Shown one piece after another: positions 8,139 to 15,691 of a stretch of 33,835 nt of DNA. The DNA is taken from contig MGXV01000038.1 of the NCBI GenBank assembly GCA_001801485.1, positions 1,297 to 35,131 on the forward strand, read 5' to 3'. The notes below the pieces were generated by a model, which was given only the letters and a program-made list of their open reading frames with translations, was not told the origin of the DNA and did no database searches. This stretch comes from Gammaproteobacteria bacterium RIFCSPHIGHO2_12_FULL_37_14 (lineage in GTDB: Bacteria; Pseudomonadota; Gammaproteobacteria; DSM-16500). The position numbers and the translations under genes are program-made. Within the stretch, counting starts at the first letter, position 1; each line of letters begins with the position of its first letter.

Positions 8139-9422
8139 ATGAGTAATGACCAACGTGGCAACAGTGGCAGAGATAAAGTGTTTCACTGCTCCTTCTGTGG
8201 CAAGAGTCAACATGAAGTTCGGAAGCTTATTGCTGGGCCTTCGGTTTATGTGTGTGACGAATGCGTGTCGCTTTGTAATGACATTATCAACGAAGAAGCC
8301 CGGGATAATAAAACCAACCTACCTTCTGACGCCTTGCCTAAATTACCTGCTCCGACAGAAATTCGTCGAACATTAGATGAATATGTCATCGGACAGACTC
8401 AGGCAAAGAAAGTACTTTCAGTGGCAGTTTATAATCACTATAAGCGTCTTCGTAGCCATAATAAAAATGACGATGTCGAATTGAATAAAAGTAATATCTT
8501 GCTGATTGGGCCAACTGGTAGCGGTAAAACGTTGCTTGCTGAAACGCTCGCTCGTCTTTTAAACGTTCCCTTTGTTATCGCAGATGCAACAACGTTGACA
8601 GAGGCAGGTTATGTTGGTGAAGATGTCGAAAGTATCATTCAGAAGCTTTTACAGCGATGTGAATATGATGTTACGAAAGCGCAGATGGGTATCGTTTATA
8701 TTGATGAAATTGATAAAATTTCTCGTAAATCTGAAAATCCATCGATTACTCGCGATGTTTCTGGCGAAGGTGTACAACAAGCGCTATTAAAGCTCATCGA
8801 AGGCACTATTGCTTCCGTCCCGCCACAAGGTGGCAGAAAACATCCACAACAAGAATTTATCCAAGTGGATACACGGAATATCCTCTTTATTTGCGGAGGC
8901 GCGTTTTCCGGGTTAGAAAAAATCATACGGGATCGCTCTGAAAAAACAGGTATTGGTTTTTCGGCTGAAATTCATGGCAAAGAAGACGCAAAGGCGATTG
9001 GAGAAATATTGCGTGATGTCGAACCAGCTGATTTGATTAGATATGGTCTGATCCCCGAATTAATTGGACGATTACCAGTTGTTGCAACATTAGAAGAATT
9101 GGATAAGCAAGCCTTAGTCAGTATTCTTACTGAACCTAAAAATGCTTTAATTAAACAGTATCGTAAGCTTTTTGAGATGGAAGGTGTTGCTTTAGAGTTT
9201 CGTGGTGCAGCGTTACAGACGGTCGCCGAGCGTTGTGTAGAAAAGAAAACCGGTGCCCGAGGCCTACGCTCCATCTTAGAAAAAGCCCTATTAGACATCA
9301 TGTATGAACTTCCATCCTTAAGCCATGTCTCGAAAGTGATTATCGACGAAGCTTCAATTCATAGCGAGACGAAGCCCATCGTTATCTACGAACAACAAGA
9401 GAAACAAACGGCAGCTGAATAG
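8139..9422 (+). CDS. clpX: Clp protease ATP-binding unfoldase
   Basis: This 427-aa AAA+ unfoldase selects and threads substrates into ClpP. An N-terminal Cys4 zinc finger is complete (Cys17, Cys20, Cys39, Cys42). Walker A is GPTGSGKT at 124-131, the pore loop GYVG is at 157-160, and Walker B is VYIDEID at 186-192. The IGF loop that docks on ClpP is at 272-274 (GIGFSAEI). The sensor and C-terminal region contains the expected [10 protein letters not shown] segment. The start is the ATG at 8139, 74 bases after clpP. Length and motifs are ordinary for the family, and an active ClpXP pair is expected. Confidence 0.98.
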   Translation: MSNDQRGNSGRDKVFHCSFCGKSQHEVRKLIAGPSVYVCDECVSLCNDIINEEARDNKTNLPSDALPKLPAPTEIRRTLDEYVIGQTQAKKVLSVAVYNHYKRLRSHNKNDDVELNKSNILLIGPTGSGKTLLAETLARLLNVPFVIADATTLTEAGYVGEDVESIIQKLLQRCEYDVTKAQMGIVYIDEIDKISRKSENPSITRDVSGEGVQQALLKLIEGTIASVPPQGGRKHPQQEFIQVDTRNILFICGGAFSGLEKIIRDRSEKTGIGFSAEIHGKEDAKAIGEILRDVEPADLIRYGLIPELIGRLPVVATLEELDKQALVSILTEPKNALIKQYRKLFEMEGVALEFRGAALQTVAERCVEKKTGARGLRSILEKALLDIMYELPSLSHVSKVIIDEASIHSETKPIVIYEQQEKQTAAE

Positions 9423-9452
9423 TGTAGTTTCCCAAACTTAAGGAGTCCTCAT

Positions 9453-11897
9453 ATGGCATCTATACCGCCTGATACCAATACGCTGAGTGTTCCTGTATTA
9501 CCATTACGGGATGTTGTTGTTTATCCTTTCATGGTAGTTCCTCTTTTTGTGGGACGTGAGCGTTCAATAAAGGCGTTAGAAGTGGCGATGGCAGCGGATA
9601 AACAAATTCTACTTGTCACGCAACGTAATGCTACTGAAGATCAACCCACTGAGAAAGGAATGTACCAGGTGGGTACGCTTGCAACGGTTTTACAATTATT
9701 AAAACTTCCTGATGGCACGGTAAAAGTATTAGTAGAAGGAGTAAAAAGAGGCAAGATTATTCGTTTTATTGAGAATAAAGAATATTTTCTTGCTGAAATT
9801 AAATTACTTGAAGATCAGACAACAGAAACTCGAGAAATTGAAATTTTTATTCGCTCATTACGTTCTCAATTCGAGCAATATGTAAAATTGAATCGAAAAA
9901 TTCCTGCTGAAATTATGGCGTCTATCATTGCTATTGAAGATGGTGGTCGATTAGGCGATACGATTGCTGCTCATTTAAGTATTAAATTAGAAGAGAAACA
10001 AAAGCTATTAGAATTGGAAAGTTTAGCTAAACGTCTTGAAAAATTGATGGCGCTTTTAGAAAATGAAATTGATTTATTACAAGTGGAGAAGAAAATTCGC
10101 GGGCGAGTTAAACGTCAGATGGAAAAAACACAACGCGAATATTATTTAAATGAACAAATCAAAGCGATTCAAAAAGAATTAAATGAAATTGAAAATGTTC
10201 CAAATGAATTTGAAGCAATAGCAAAGAAAATTGAAGAAGCTGGTTTGTCTAAAGAAGCACGTGAAAAATGTGTGGCTGAATTAAACAAACTTAAATCAAT
10301 GCCTATGCAATCTGCAGAAGCTACTGTATCTCGTAATTATCTTGATGTTATGTTGTCGTTACCGTGGAGTAAGCGCACGCATACTCGTGCAAAATTAGAG
10401 GCTGCTGAGAAAATATTAGAAACTGAACATTATGGCTTGAAAGAAGTTAAAGAACGCATCATTGAATATCTTGCTGTACAGAAGCGCGTTAAAAAATTAA
10501 AAGGCCCTATTCTTTGTTTAGTGGGACCTCCAGGTGTTGGTAAAACATCGTTAGGTCAATCTATTGCAAATGCTACTGGGAGAAAATTTATTCGCATGTC
10601 ATTAGGTGGCGTACGTGATGAAGCAGAAATTCGTGGTCATAGACGCACTTATATAGGCGCTATGCCAGGCAAAATTATACAAAAACTAGCTAAAGCTGGC
10701 GTGAATAACCCACTTTTTATGTTAGATGAAATTGATAAGATGTCTATGGATTTTCGTGGCGATCCAGCATCTGCTTTACTAGAAGTGCTTGATCCCGAAC
10801 AAAATCATTCGTTTAACGATCATTATCTTGAAGTGGACTATGATCTTTCGAGTATTATGTTTATGGCAACAGCCAACACTCTCGATATTCCACCGGCACT
10901 TCGCGATCGCATGGAAGTTATTCGTATTCCTGGATATACCGAAGATGAAAAAGTTAATATTGCTTTGCGCCATCTGATTCAAAAACAAATATTGGCAGCA
11001 GGGTTGAAACCATCAGAAATTGAAATACCAGCTGAGACGGTACAAAACATTATTCGCTATTATACACGTGAAGCCGGTGTGCGTAATTTAGAGCGCGAAA
11101 TTTCCAAGATTTGTCGTAAAGTAGTGAAAGAAGTTTTATTGAAGACAAAATCTGGCAAAGCGAAAATTGAACCAGATGATTTAGAACATTATTTGGGGGT
11201 GAGAAAATTCCGTTTTGATCTTGCTGATCAACAAGACCAAATTGGTCAAGTGAAGGGCCTCGCATGGACTGAAGTAGGCGGGGAATTATTAAGCATAGAA
11301 GCGGTTATTCTCCCAGGTAAAGGAAAAACGATCTATACTGGCCAATTAGGTGAGGTGATGCAAGAATCTATTCAGGCAGCATTATCGGTCGTCAGAGCAC
11401 GTTCGCATTTGTTAGGTGTACCCAAAAACTTCTTTGATAAGCATGATATTCATATTCATGTTCCGGAAGGGGCAACACCTAAAGATGGACCAAGTGCTGG
11501 TATTAGTATGTGTACAGCCTTAGTATCCGTTCTGACTCACTTACCTATATATGCAGATTACGCGATGACAGGGGAGATAACCTTGCGTGGTGAGGTGTTA
11601 CCAATTGGGGGACTAAAGGAAAAATTATTAGCTGCTCATCGAAGTGGTATTAAAAATGTCATCATTCCTGTTGAAAATATTAAAGATTTAAAAGAAATTC
11701 CGGATAACATTAAGCAAGATTTAAATATCAAACCCGTTCGATGGATTGATGAGGTTTTAGGTTTTGCTATTAATGGTTATCCTGATAAGCTACCTCGTAA
11801 GGCTAAAAAGTTACGAGCGCCTTTAGTGAGTAGTGGCGTTAGTAAAAAAATGAAAATACGGAAATCAGATAAAACGGATAGAATACGAACACATTAG
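9453..11897 (+). CDS. lon: Lon ATP-dependent protease
   Basis: The 814-aa protein has the LonA layout: an N-terminal substrate domain (PVLPLRDVVVYPFMVVPLFVG near 14-34), a coiled-coil region (~180-280), an AAA+ module with Walker A GPPGVGKT at 358-365 and Walker B LFMLDEID at 421-428, and a C-terminal peptidase domain. The catalytic dyad is Ser681 (PKDGPSAG) and Lys724 (GGLKEKLLAAH), two residues shifted from E. coli Ser679/Lys722. The basic C-terminal tail (after ~780) is about 30 residues longer than in E. coli. AAGGAG precedes the ATG with good spacing. It lies 30 bases after clpX. It degrades misfolded and short-lived regulatory proteins in the cytoplasm. Confidence 0.98.
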   Translation: MASIPPDTNTLSVPVLPLRDVVVYPFMVVPLFVGRERSIKALEVAMAADKQILLVTQRNATEDQPTEKGMYQVGTLATVLQLLKLPDGTVKVLVEGVKRGKIIRFIENKEYFLAEIKLLEDQTTETREIEIFIRSLRSQFEQYVKLNRKIPAEIMASIIAIEDGGRLGDTIAAHLSIKLEEKQKLLELESLAKRLEKLMALLENEIDLLQVEKKIRGRVKRQMEKTQREYYLNEQIKAIQKELNEIENVPNEFEAIAKKIEEAGLSKEAREKCVAELNKLKSMPMQSAEATVSRNYLDVMLSLPWSKRTHTRAKLEAAEKILETEHYGLKEVKERIIEYLAVQKRVKKLKGPILCLVGPPGVGKTSLGQSIANATGRKFIRMSLGGVRDEAEIRGHRRTYIGAMPGKIIQKLAKAGVNNPLFMLDEIDKMSMDFRGDPASALLEVLDPEQNHSFNDHYLEVDYDLSSIMFMATANTLDIPPALRDRMEVIRIPGYTEDEKVNIALRHLIQKQILAAGLKPSEIEIPAETVQNIIRYYTREAGVRNLEREISKICRKVVKEVLLKTKSGKAKIEPDDLEHYLGVRKFRFDLADQQDQIGQVKGLAWTEVGGELLSIEAVILPGKGKTIYTGQLGEVMQESIQAALSVVRARSHLLGVPKNFFDKHDIHIHVPEGATPKDGPSAGISMCTALVSVLTHLPIYADYAMTGEITLRGEVLPIGGLKEKLLAAHRSGIKNVIIPVENIKDLKEIPDNIKQDLNIKPVRWIDEVLGFAINGYPDKLPRKAKKLRAPLVSSGVSKKMKIRKSDKTDRIRTH

Positions 11898-11941
11898 CGT
11901 CAACACAAAACATGGGAACCGCTAAGTTTTTATCAATGAGC

Positions 11942-11971
11942 TTGACATAAGTTTCCTGCTATTGGTATAAA
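11942..11971 (+). promoter_or_regulatory. Sigma70-like promoter between lon and hupB
   Basis: A perfect -35 TTGACA (11942-11947) is followed after 18 bases by TATAAA (11966-11971). The transcript would start near 11979, about 195 bases ahead of the hupB ATG. That implies either a long structured leader or a separate small RNA. Confidence 0.55.
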
Positions 11972-11978
11972 TCACTCT

Positions 11979-12113
11979 TCGTTGTATGCCCTTAGCTCAT
12001 GATGGAGATGAGCTCTGGTAAGTGTCGTTTCCCATTATCCTAGAAACGGCAGTTGGGCAAAAGGCGATGGGATGATGTGTCGTATTGTTCAATCAAACTA
12101 CCGTTTCTAGGAT
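11979..12113 (+). ncRNA. Candidate structured RNA or hupB leader
   Basis: Two hairpins lie downstream of the promoter. The first is AGCTCAT-GATGGAG-ATGAGCT (about 11994-12014), with a GGA in its loop. The second is an 18-bp stem, ATCCTAGAAACGGCAGTT at 12037-12054 against its complement at 12096-12113 with one C-A mismatch and a 41-base loop. No T-run follows, so it may read through into hupB. I do not recognise it as 6S, SRP or RNase P RNA. The boundaries are guesses from the promoter and the end of the second stem. Confidence 0.35.
12037..12113. repeat. 18-bp inverted repeat in the lon-hupB gap
   Basis: The arms 12037-12054 and 12096-12113 are complementary at 17 of 18 positions and enclose 41 bases. 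No flanking target-site duplication is convincing, so a transposon origin is not supported. Confidence 0.8.
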
Positions 12114-12173
12114 TAATATTGCCTTATAGCTTACTGTAGGGTCTTGGTTCAATTACGGATAGAGAGAATGATC

Positions 12174-12461
12174 ATGAATAGAGCAGAATTAGTAGATCTT
12201 ATTTCAGAGAGAGCTGAGTTACCTAAAATAACTGCAGCACGGGCACTAGACGTATTATTGGAAGGAATAACCGAGTCATTGAAAAAAGGTGATCCAGTAG
12301 TCATTGTCAATTTTGGGACGTTTACCGTAAAAGAACGAGCTGCACGTGAAGGACGTAATCCAGCAACAGGTGAGAAAATTAAGATTAAGGCAACAAAAGT
12401 AGTTGGATTTAAAGCAGGTAAGGCATTAAAAGATGCTGTTAAAGAGGATGAAAAATCCTAA
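12174..12461 (+). CDS. hupB: DNA-binding protein HU, beta-type
   Basis: HU is a small dimeric nucleoid protein that bends DNA. I chose the ATG at 12174 because AGAGAG stands just upstream and the protein then begins MNRAELVDLI, the normal HU start. An earlier in-frame start at 12144 would add ten residues unlike the family. The product is 95 aa, against about 90 in E. coli. The beta-arm motif GRNPATGEKIKI and the core VNFGTFTVKERAAR are intact, and a short acidic/lysine tail (KEDEKS) ends it. It sits between lon and ppiD as in E. coli and is followed after seven bases by tRNA-Val. Its leader may carry the inverted repeat described separately. Confidence 0.96.
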   Translation: MNRAELVDLISERAELPKITAARALDVLLEGITESLKKGDPVVIVNFGTFTVKERAAREGRNPATGEKIKIKATKVVGFKAGKALKDAVKEDEKS

Positions 12462-12468
12462 GTTTCAC

Positions 12469-12541
12469 GGGTGCTTAGCTCAGCTGGGAGAGCGTCGCCC
12501 TTACAAGGCGAAGGTCGCGGGTTCGATCCCCTCAGCACCCA
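12469..12541 (+). tRNA. tRNA-Val (anticodon TAC)
   Basis: Acceptor stem GGGTGCT/AGCACCC with discriminator A; anticodon arm TCGCC-CTTACAA-GGCGA giving TAC; T-arm GCGGGTTCGATCCCC (a slightly imperfect stem). CCA is not encoded. It begins seven bases after hupB and is probably co-transcribed with it or with the following tRNA-Asp. Confidence 0.95.
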
Positions 12542-12553
12542 TATTCCGATAAT

Positions 12554-12627
12554 GGAGTGGTAGTTCAGTTGGTTAGAATACCGGCCTGTCACGTCGGGGG
12601 TCGCGGGTTCGAGTCCCGTCCACTCCG
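12554..12627 (+). tRNA. tRNA-Asp (anticodon GTC)
   Basis: Acceptor stem GGAGTGG/CCACTCC with discriminator G; D-arm AGTTCAGTTGGTTAGAAT; anticodon loop CTGTCAC giving GTC; T-arm GCGGGTTCGAGTCCCGT. It is very close to the E. coli tRNA-Asp sequence. CCA is not encoded (TTT follows). Confidence 0.96.
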
Positions 12628-12650
12628 TTTTATTGTAGAGAGCCAAAAAA

Positions 12651-14537
12651 ATGCTGCAAACCATTCGTGAGCATACCCAGGGTTGGATAGCAGGGGTAAT
12701 TATATCGCTCATCATTTTATCATTTGCTCTCTGGGGTATTCATAGTTATTTTATTGGCGGTGGTAGTAGCAATATTGTCGCTGAGGTAAATGGAGTTGAA
12801 ATTACCCGGGAACAACTTACAGTTGCTTATGAACGATTAAGACGCCAGATTCAGGCTCAATATGGATCAAATAATCCTATTACTTCAAAAGACGAAGCTA
12901 TTTTAAAAGACCGTGCCTTGCGTGCCTTGATAGACATCGAAGTATTAAAGCAAGCGTCAACTGAAGAAGGCTTCCGAATATCTGATCGCCAAATTGATAA
13001 TTATTTAAAAGGAATGCCAGAATTTCAAATTGATGGGCTATTTTCAATTGAACGTTTTCAAGAAATATTATCCTCCACCTTACTTTCTACCAGCGAATTT
13101 CTTGATTTAATTAAAACCAGTTTATTGATTGACCAACCCAAATTAGGTATTTTGTTTACCTCTTTTGCTTTACCAAATGAAACAAGTTATACCATTGCCT
13201 TGGTTAATCAAGCACGAAATATCAAATATATTAATATTCCGTTACAATATTTTCTTCTTCAGCCAATTAAAATTTCACCAAATAAAATTAAAGCTTACTA
13301 CGATAAAAATCAAAGTGATTTTATGACTCCGGAACAAGTCAATGTCGAATACATTGAGTTATCGATAAAAGATGTCGCTGCTAAAATTAATCCCCCCGAT
13401 GTTATTTTGAAAAATTTTTATAATGAAAATATTAATTCATATACTCAACCAACGGCTTGGAAATTAACTGTAATAGAAATTCCAATTCACGCAAATGCTT
13501 CGCGGGAACAAATGACAGAAGCAGAAAATAAAGCAAATGAAATCAGTCAAAATTTAGCAAAAGGACAATCTTTTGCTAAATTTGCTCATCATTATCCAGG
13601 CACTCTTTCGACAGAATGGATGATATTAAATCAGGTTCCTCCAGAGTTGCAAAAAGATGTAGCAAGTCTGACGCAGGTTGGTCAATTTACGCAACCGATT
13701 AAAACAAATAAAGCTTATGTTATCGTTAGCGTGGTTGATTTTAAGGAACCAAAAATTCAGCCTTTCGACGAAATTAACAGTAAAGTGAGAGAAACTTATA
13801 TTCATCAACATGCAGAAGAAAAGCTTGCTGAATTACGCGAACAATTAGCGAATATGACATACGAGCATCCTGATTCATTGGCTTATGCTGCAAAATCACT
13901 AGGGCTACCGATTAAAACGAGTGAATTATTTGCTCAAGATAAACCAGGAAAAGATATTTCACAGTATAAAAAAGTTAGAGATACGGCCTTTAGCAGAGAT
14001 GTACTGGAGGTTCAAAATAATAGTGATGTGATTCAAATTAATCCAGAAACCGTTATCGTTCTACGAGTTAAATCACATCTTGCCTCAGCGCTCTTGCCAC
14101 TGGAAGGAATTTCTAAACAAATTGAAGATAAGCTTAGAACTCAAGAAGCCGAGGTACAGGCAGAAACTTTTGCAAAAAACTTTCAATCAAAATTGTTTGC
14201 TGGCGCAAATCCCGAAAAACTTGCTAGCCAATATGGTTTTACCTGGGTAGAGACTGGTTATATTGGCCGTTATTCCAATAAAGTTGATCCAGCGATTTTA
14301 GATGCAGCATTTCGTTTGCCGAATCCTTCAATCACTCAAAAAATGGGATATGGAATTACTCGCATACCTAATGGCTATGCAATTATTGTAGTGAATTCGA
14401 TAGAATCAGGCCGTGTTCCTGATCAGAAACAATTCGATATTTTTTCTGAGCAAGTGCAAAATAGTGAAGGTTTGCTTGAATATGAATTATATAAACAAAG
14501 CCAAGCAGCTGCTGCCAAAATTAATATTCAGCAATAG
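12651..14537 (+). CDS. ppiD: Periplasmic folding factor PpiD (SurA_N/parvulin)
   Basis: The 628-aa protein matches PpiD in length (E. coli 623) and layout. It has a short cytoplasmic N-terminus (LQTIREHTQGW), one membrane anchor at ~12-34, a SurA_N-like chaperone segment (VNGVEITREQL..AYERLRRQ, ~45-165), a parvulin-like domain at ~266-364, and a second chaperone half to the C-terminus. PpiD is anchored in the inner membrane near the Sec translocon and assists newly exported proteins. The parvulin segment is divergent and may lack isomerase activity, as reported for E. coli PpiD. AGAG just before the ATG is a modest ribosome site. It lies 23 bases after tRNA-Asp, closing the lon-hupB-ppiD block. 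Confidence 0.93.
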   Translation: MLQTIREHTQGWIAGVIISLIILSFALWGIHSYFIGGGSSNIVAEVNGVEITREQLTVAYERLRRQIQAQYGSNNPITSKDEAILKDRALRALIDIEVLKQASTEEGFRISDRQIDNYLKGMPEFQIDGLFSIERFQEILSSTLLSTSEFLDLIKTSLLIDQPKLGILFTSFALPNETSYTIALVNQARNIKYINIPLQYFLLQPIKISPNKIKAYYDKNQSDFMTPEQVNVEYIELSIKDVAAKINPPDVILKNFYNENINSYTQPTAWKLTVIEIPIHANASREQMTEAENKANEISQNLAKGQSFAKFAHHYPGTLSTEWMILNQVPPELQKDVASLTQVGQFTQPIKTNKAYVIVSVVDFKEPKIQPFDEINSKVRETYIHQHAEEKLAELREQLANMTYEHPDSLAYAAKSLGLPIKTSELFAQDKPGKDISQYKKVRDTAFSRDVLEVQNNSDVIQINPETVIVLRVKSHLASALLPLEGISKQIEDKLRTQEAEVQAETFAKNFQSKLFAGANPEKLASQYGFTWVETGYIGRYSNKVDPAILDAAFRLPNPSITQKMGYGITRIPNGYAIIVVNSIESGRVPDQKQFDIFSEQVQNSEGLLEYELYKQSQAAAAKINIQQ

Positions 14538-14564
14538 AGGAATATGCAAAAACACATTATTCCT
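14538..14564. repeat. Small inverted repeat after ppiD
   Basis: AGGAATA (14538-14544) and TATTCCT (14558-14564) can pair across a 13-base loop directly after the ppiD stop. There is no T-run after it on either strand, so a terminator role is doubtful. Confidence 0.35.
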
Positions 14565-14591
14565 TAGTATATAAGGACATATCGTATTTGT

Positions 14592-15599
14592 ATGTGGTAT
14601 CTCAATCTTATTCTTAACATCATTCATGAAAAAACCATGATTAGTAAGGAAGAGTGCAGTGAAGTAATTGCTATTTTAATAAAGAAAAATAGTGAGTTTA
14701 TTGATTTACTAAAACCTCATTCAACTGATGCTGCTTTAGAACACATACCATTAGATATTATATTATATGTTTTGGATTATTTTAAAAGACGAATCGATAC
14801 CTGCTCTGTTTCCTATCTAGCAGAATTTTTTGAGATTTATGCTATCAGCATGGTAAGCGCAATTAAAATGATTGAGGAAAAGAAATTTGTTTCGAAAATT
14901 TTCGATCTCTTAACAAGGATTAGCCATGATGTAACTATACAAGAATGGAAAGAAATAGAAAGAGATCATTTAGTAGCATTAAATTATCAAATGACTTTAT
15001 CTCCTCCAGCTACGATTATTGCTATGATCCAACAATATGGTAGTGAAGATGATATTCATCAATTTCGTAAAGAACTTAATCATACGGCGTATCACGATGT
15101 AGCGCCATTTCGTCATGCTCTCGCACAGAGTGATTTTCGCCAGTTGTTGTCTGATAGTCTGATGATGGATGATCAAACAAGGCACCTTCCTACTATACAA
15201 AATAAAATTTTAGCTATCATTGGTGGGTTACACGAGGTAGAAGATTTAGAAGCGTTACTCAGTTTATTAAAGGGTAAAGAGTTTGAATATTTACGATTAA
15301 ACGATAATTGTTATCGTCCCATCATGTGGAATCAGGCAGTTATTTTTCAGGAGGATAGTTGGAGTCAGTTGATAGAAGAAATTCAAAAGCGAGCGTGCGA
15401 ACTTGCTGAAGAGGAATATAATGTTAATTCAAAGCAGATGTTTAATCCGCTTTATAAAAAACGAGTGGATATCTATCAATCCATTTTTCAGGAAAAATCG
15501 GCTAATCTGTTTAGTCAAATTAGATATATAAAACGATTTCAGGCGCTATGCAAACGATTACAGGACGATCATCCTAAGCGCTTTGCAAAAAATGGGTAA
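14592..15599 (+). CDS. Unrecognised 335-aa cytoplasmic protein
   Basis: I do not recognise this protein. It is soluble, mostly helical by composition, and acidic/lysine-rich, without signal peptide, membrane segment or clear ankyrin repeats. The segment around residues 50-66 (EHIPLDIILYVLDYFKR) resembles the first half of an F-box (LPxEIIxxILxYL), but the following half lacks the usual tryptophan, so this is only suggestive. The start is uncertain: the ATG at 14592 has AAGGA 14 bases upstream, which is long, and an in-frame ATG at 14637 (MISKEE) has no ribosome site. It is downstream of ppiD and converges with the giant ankyrin-headed gene, with the 49-bp dispersed repeat in between. AT-rich composition like its ankyrin neighbours suggests accessory DNA. 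Confidence 0.75.
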   Translation: MWYLNLILNIIHEKTMISKEECSEVIAILIKKNSEFIDLLKPHSTDAALEHIPLDIILYVLDYFKRRIDTCSVSYLAEFFEIYAISMVSAIKMIEEKKFVSKIFDLLTRISHDVTIQEWKEIERDHLVALNYQMTLSPPATIIAMIQQYGSEDDIHQFRKELNHTAYHDVAPFRHALAQSDFRQLLSDSLMMDDQTRHLPTIQNKILAIIGGLHEVEDLEALLSLLKGKEFEYLRLNDNCYRPIMWNQAVIFQEDSWSQLIEEIQKRACELAEEEYNVNSKQMFNPLYKKRVDIYQSIFQEKSANLFSQIRYIKRFQALCKRLQDDHPKRFAKNG

Positions 15600-15633
15600 T
15601 GCCCCTCGCGATTGCGATATATTTACCGGATTC

Positions 15634-15682
15634 TCGCAGCGGAACGTTTTCGCTAGTTAAATATAACCTCGTGAACGATTGC
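15634..15682 (+). repeat. 49-bp dispersed repeat, copy 1
   Basis: This 49-bp stretch matches 28416-28464 at 43 of 49 positions in the same orientation; the core TAGTTAAATATAA and GAACGTTTTCG are identical. It lies in the 92-bp gap between two convergent genes, 10 bases from the stop of the giant gene. Confidence 0.8.
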
Positions 15683-15691
15683 TTGAAATCT

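Noticed and set aside
12037..12113. Inverted repeat read as a MITE or insertion-sequence remnant
   Set aside because: No target-site duplication is visible at its borders and no second copy was noticed in the window; a folded transcript explains it as well.
11979..12113. 6S, SRP or RNase P RNA
   Set aside because: None of the conserved motifs of these RNAs was recognised, and the length and hairpin order do not fit.
12112..12131. PmrA-box-like sequence (ATTAATATT-GC-CTTATAGCT) upstream of hupB
   Set aside because: The first half fits the Legionella/Coxiella consensus cTTAATatT, but the second half matches only five of nine positions, and such AT-rich matches arise easily by chance here.
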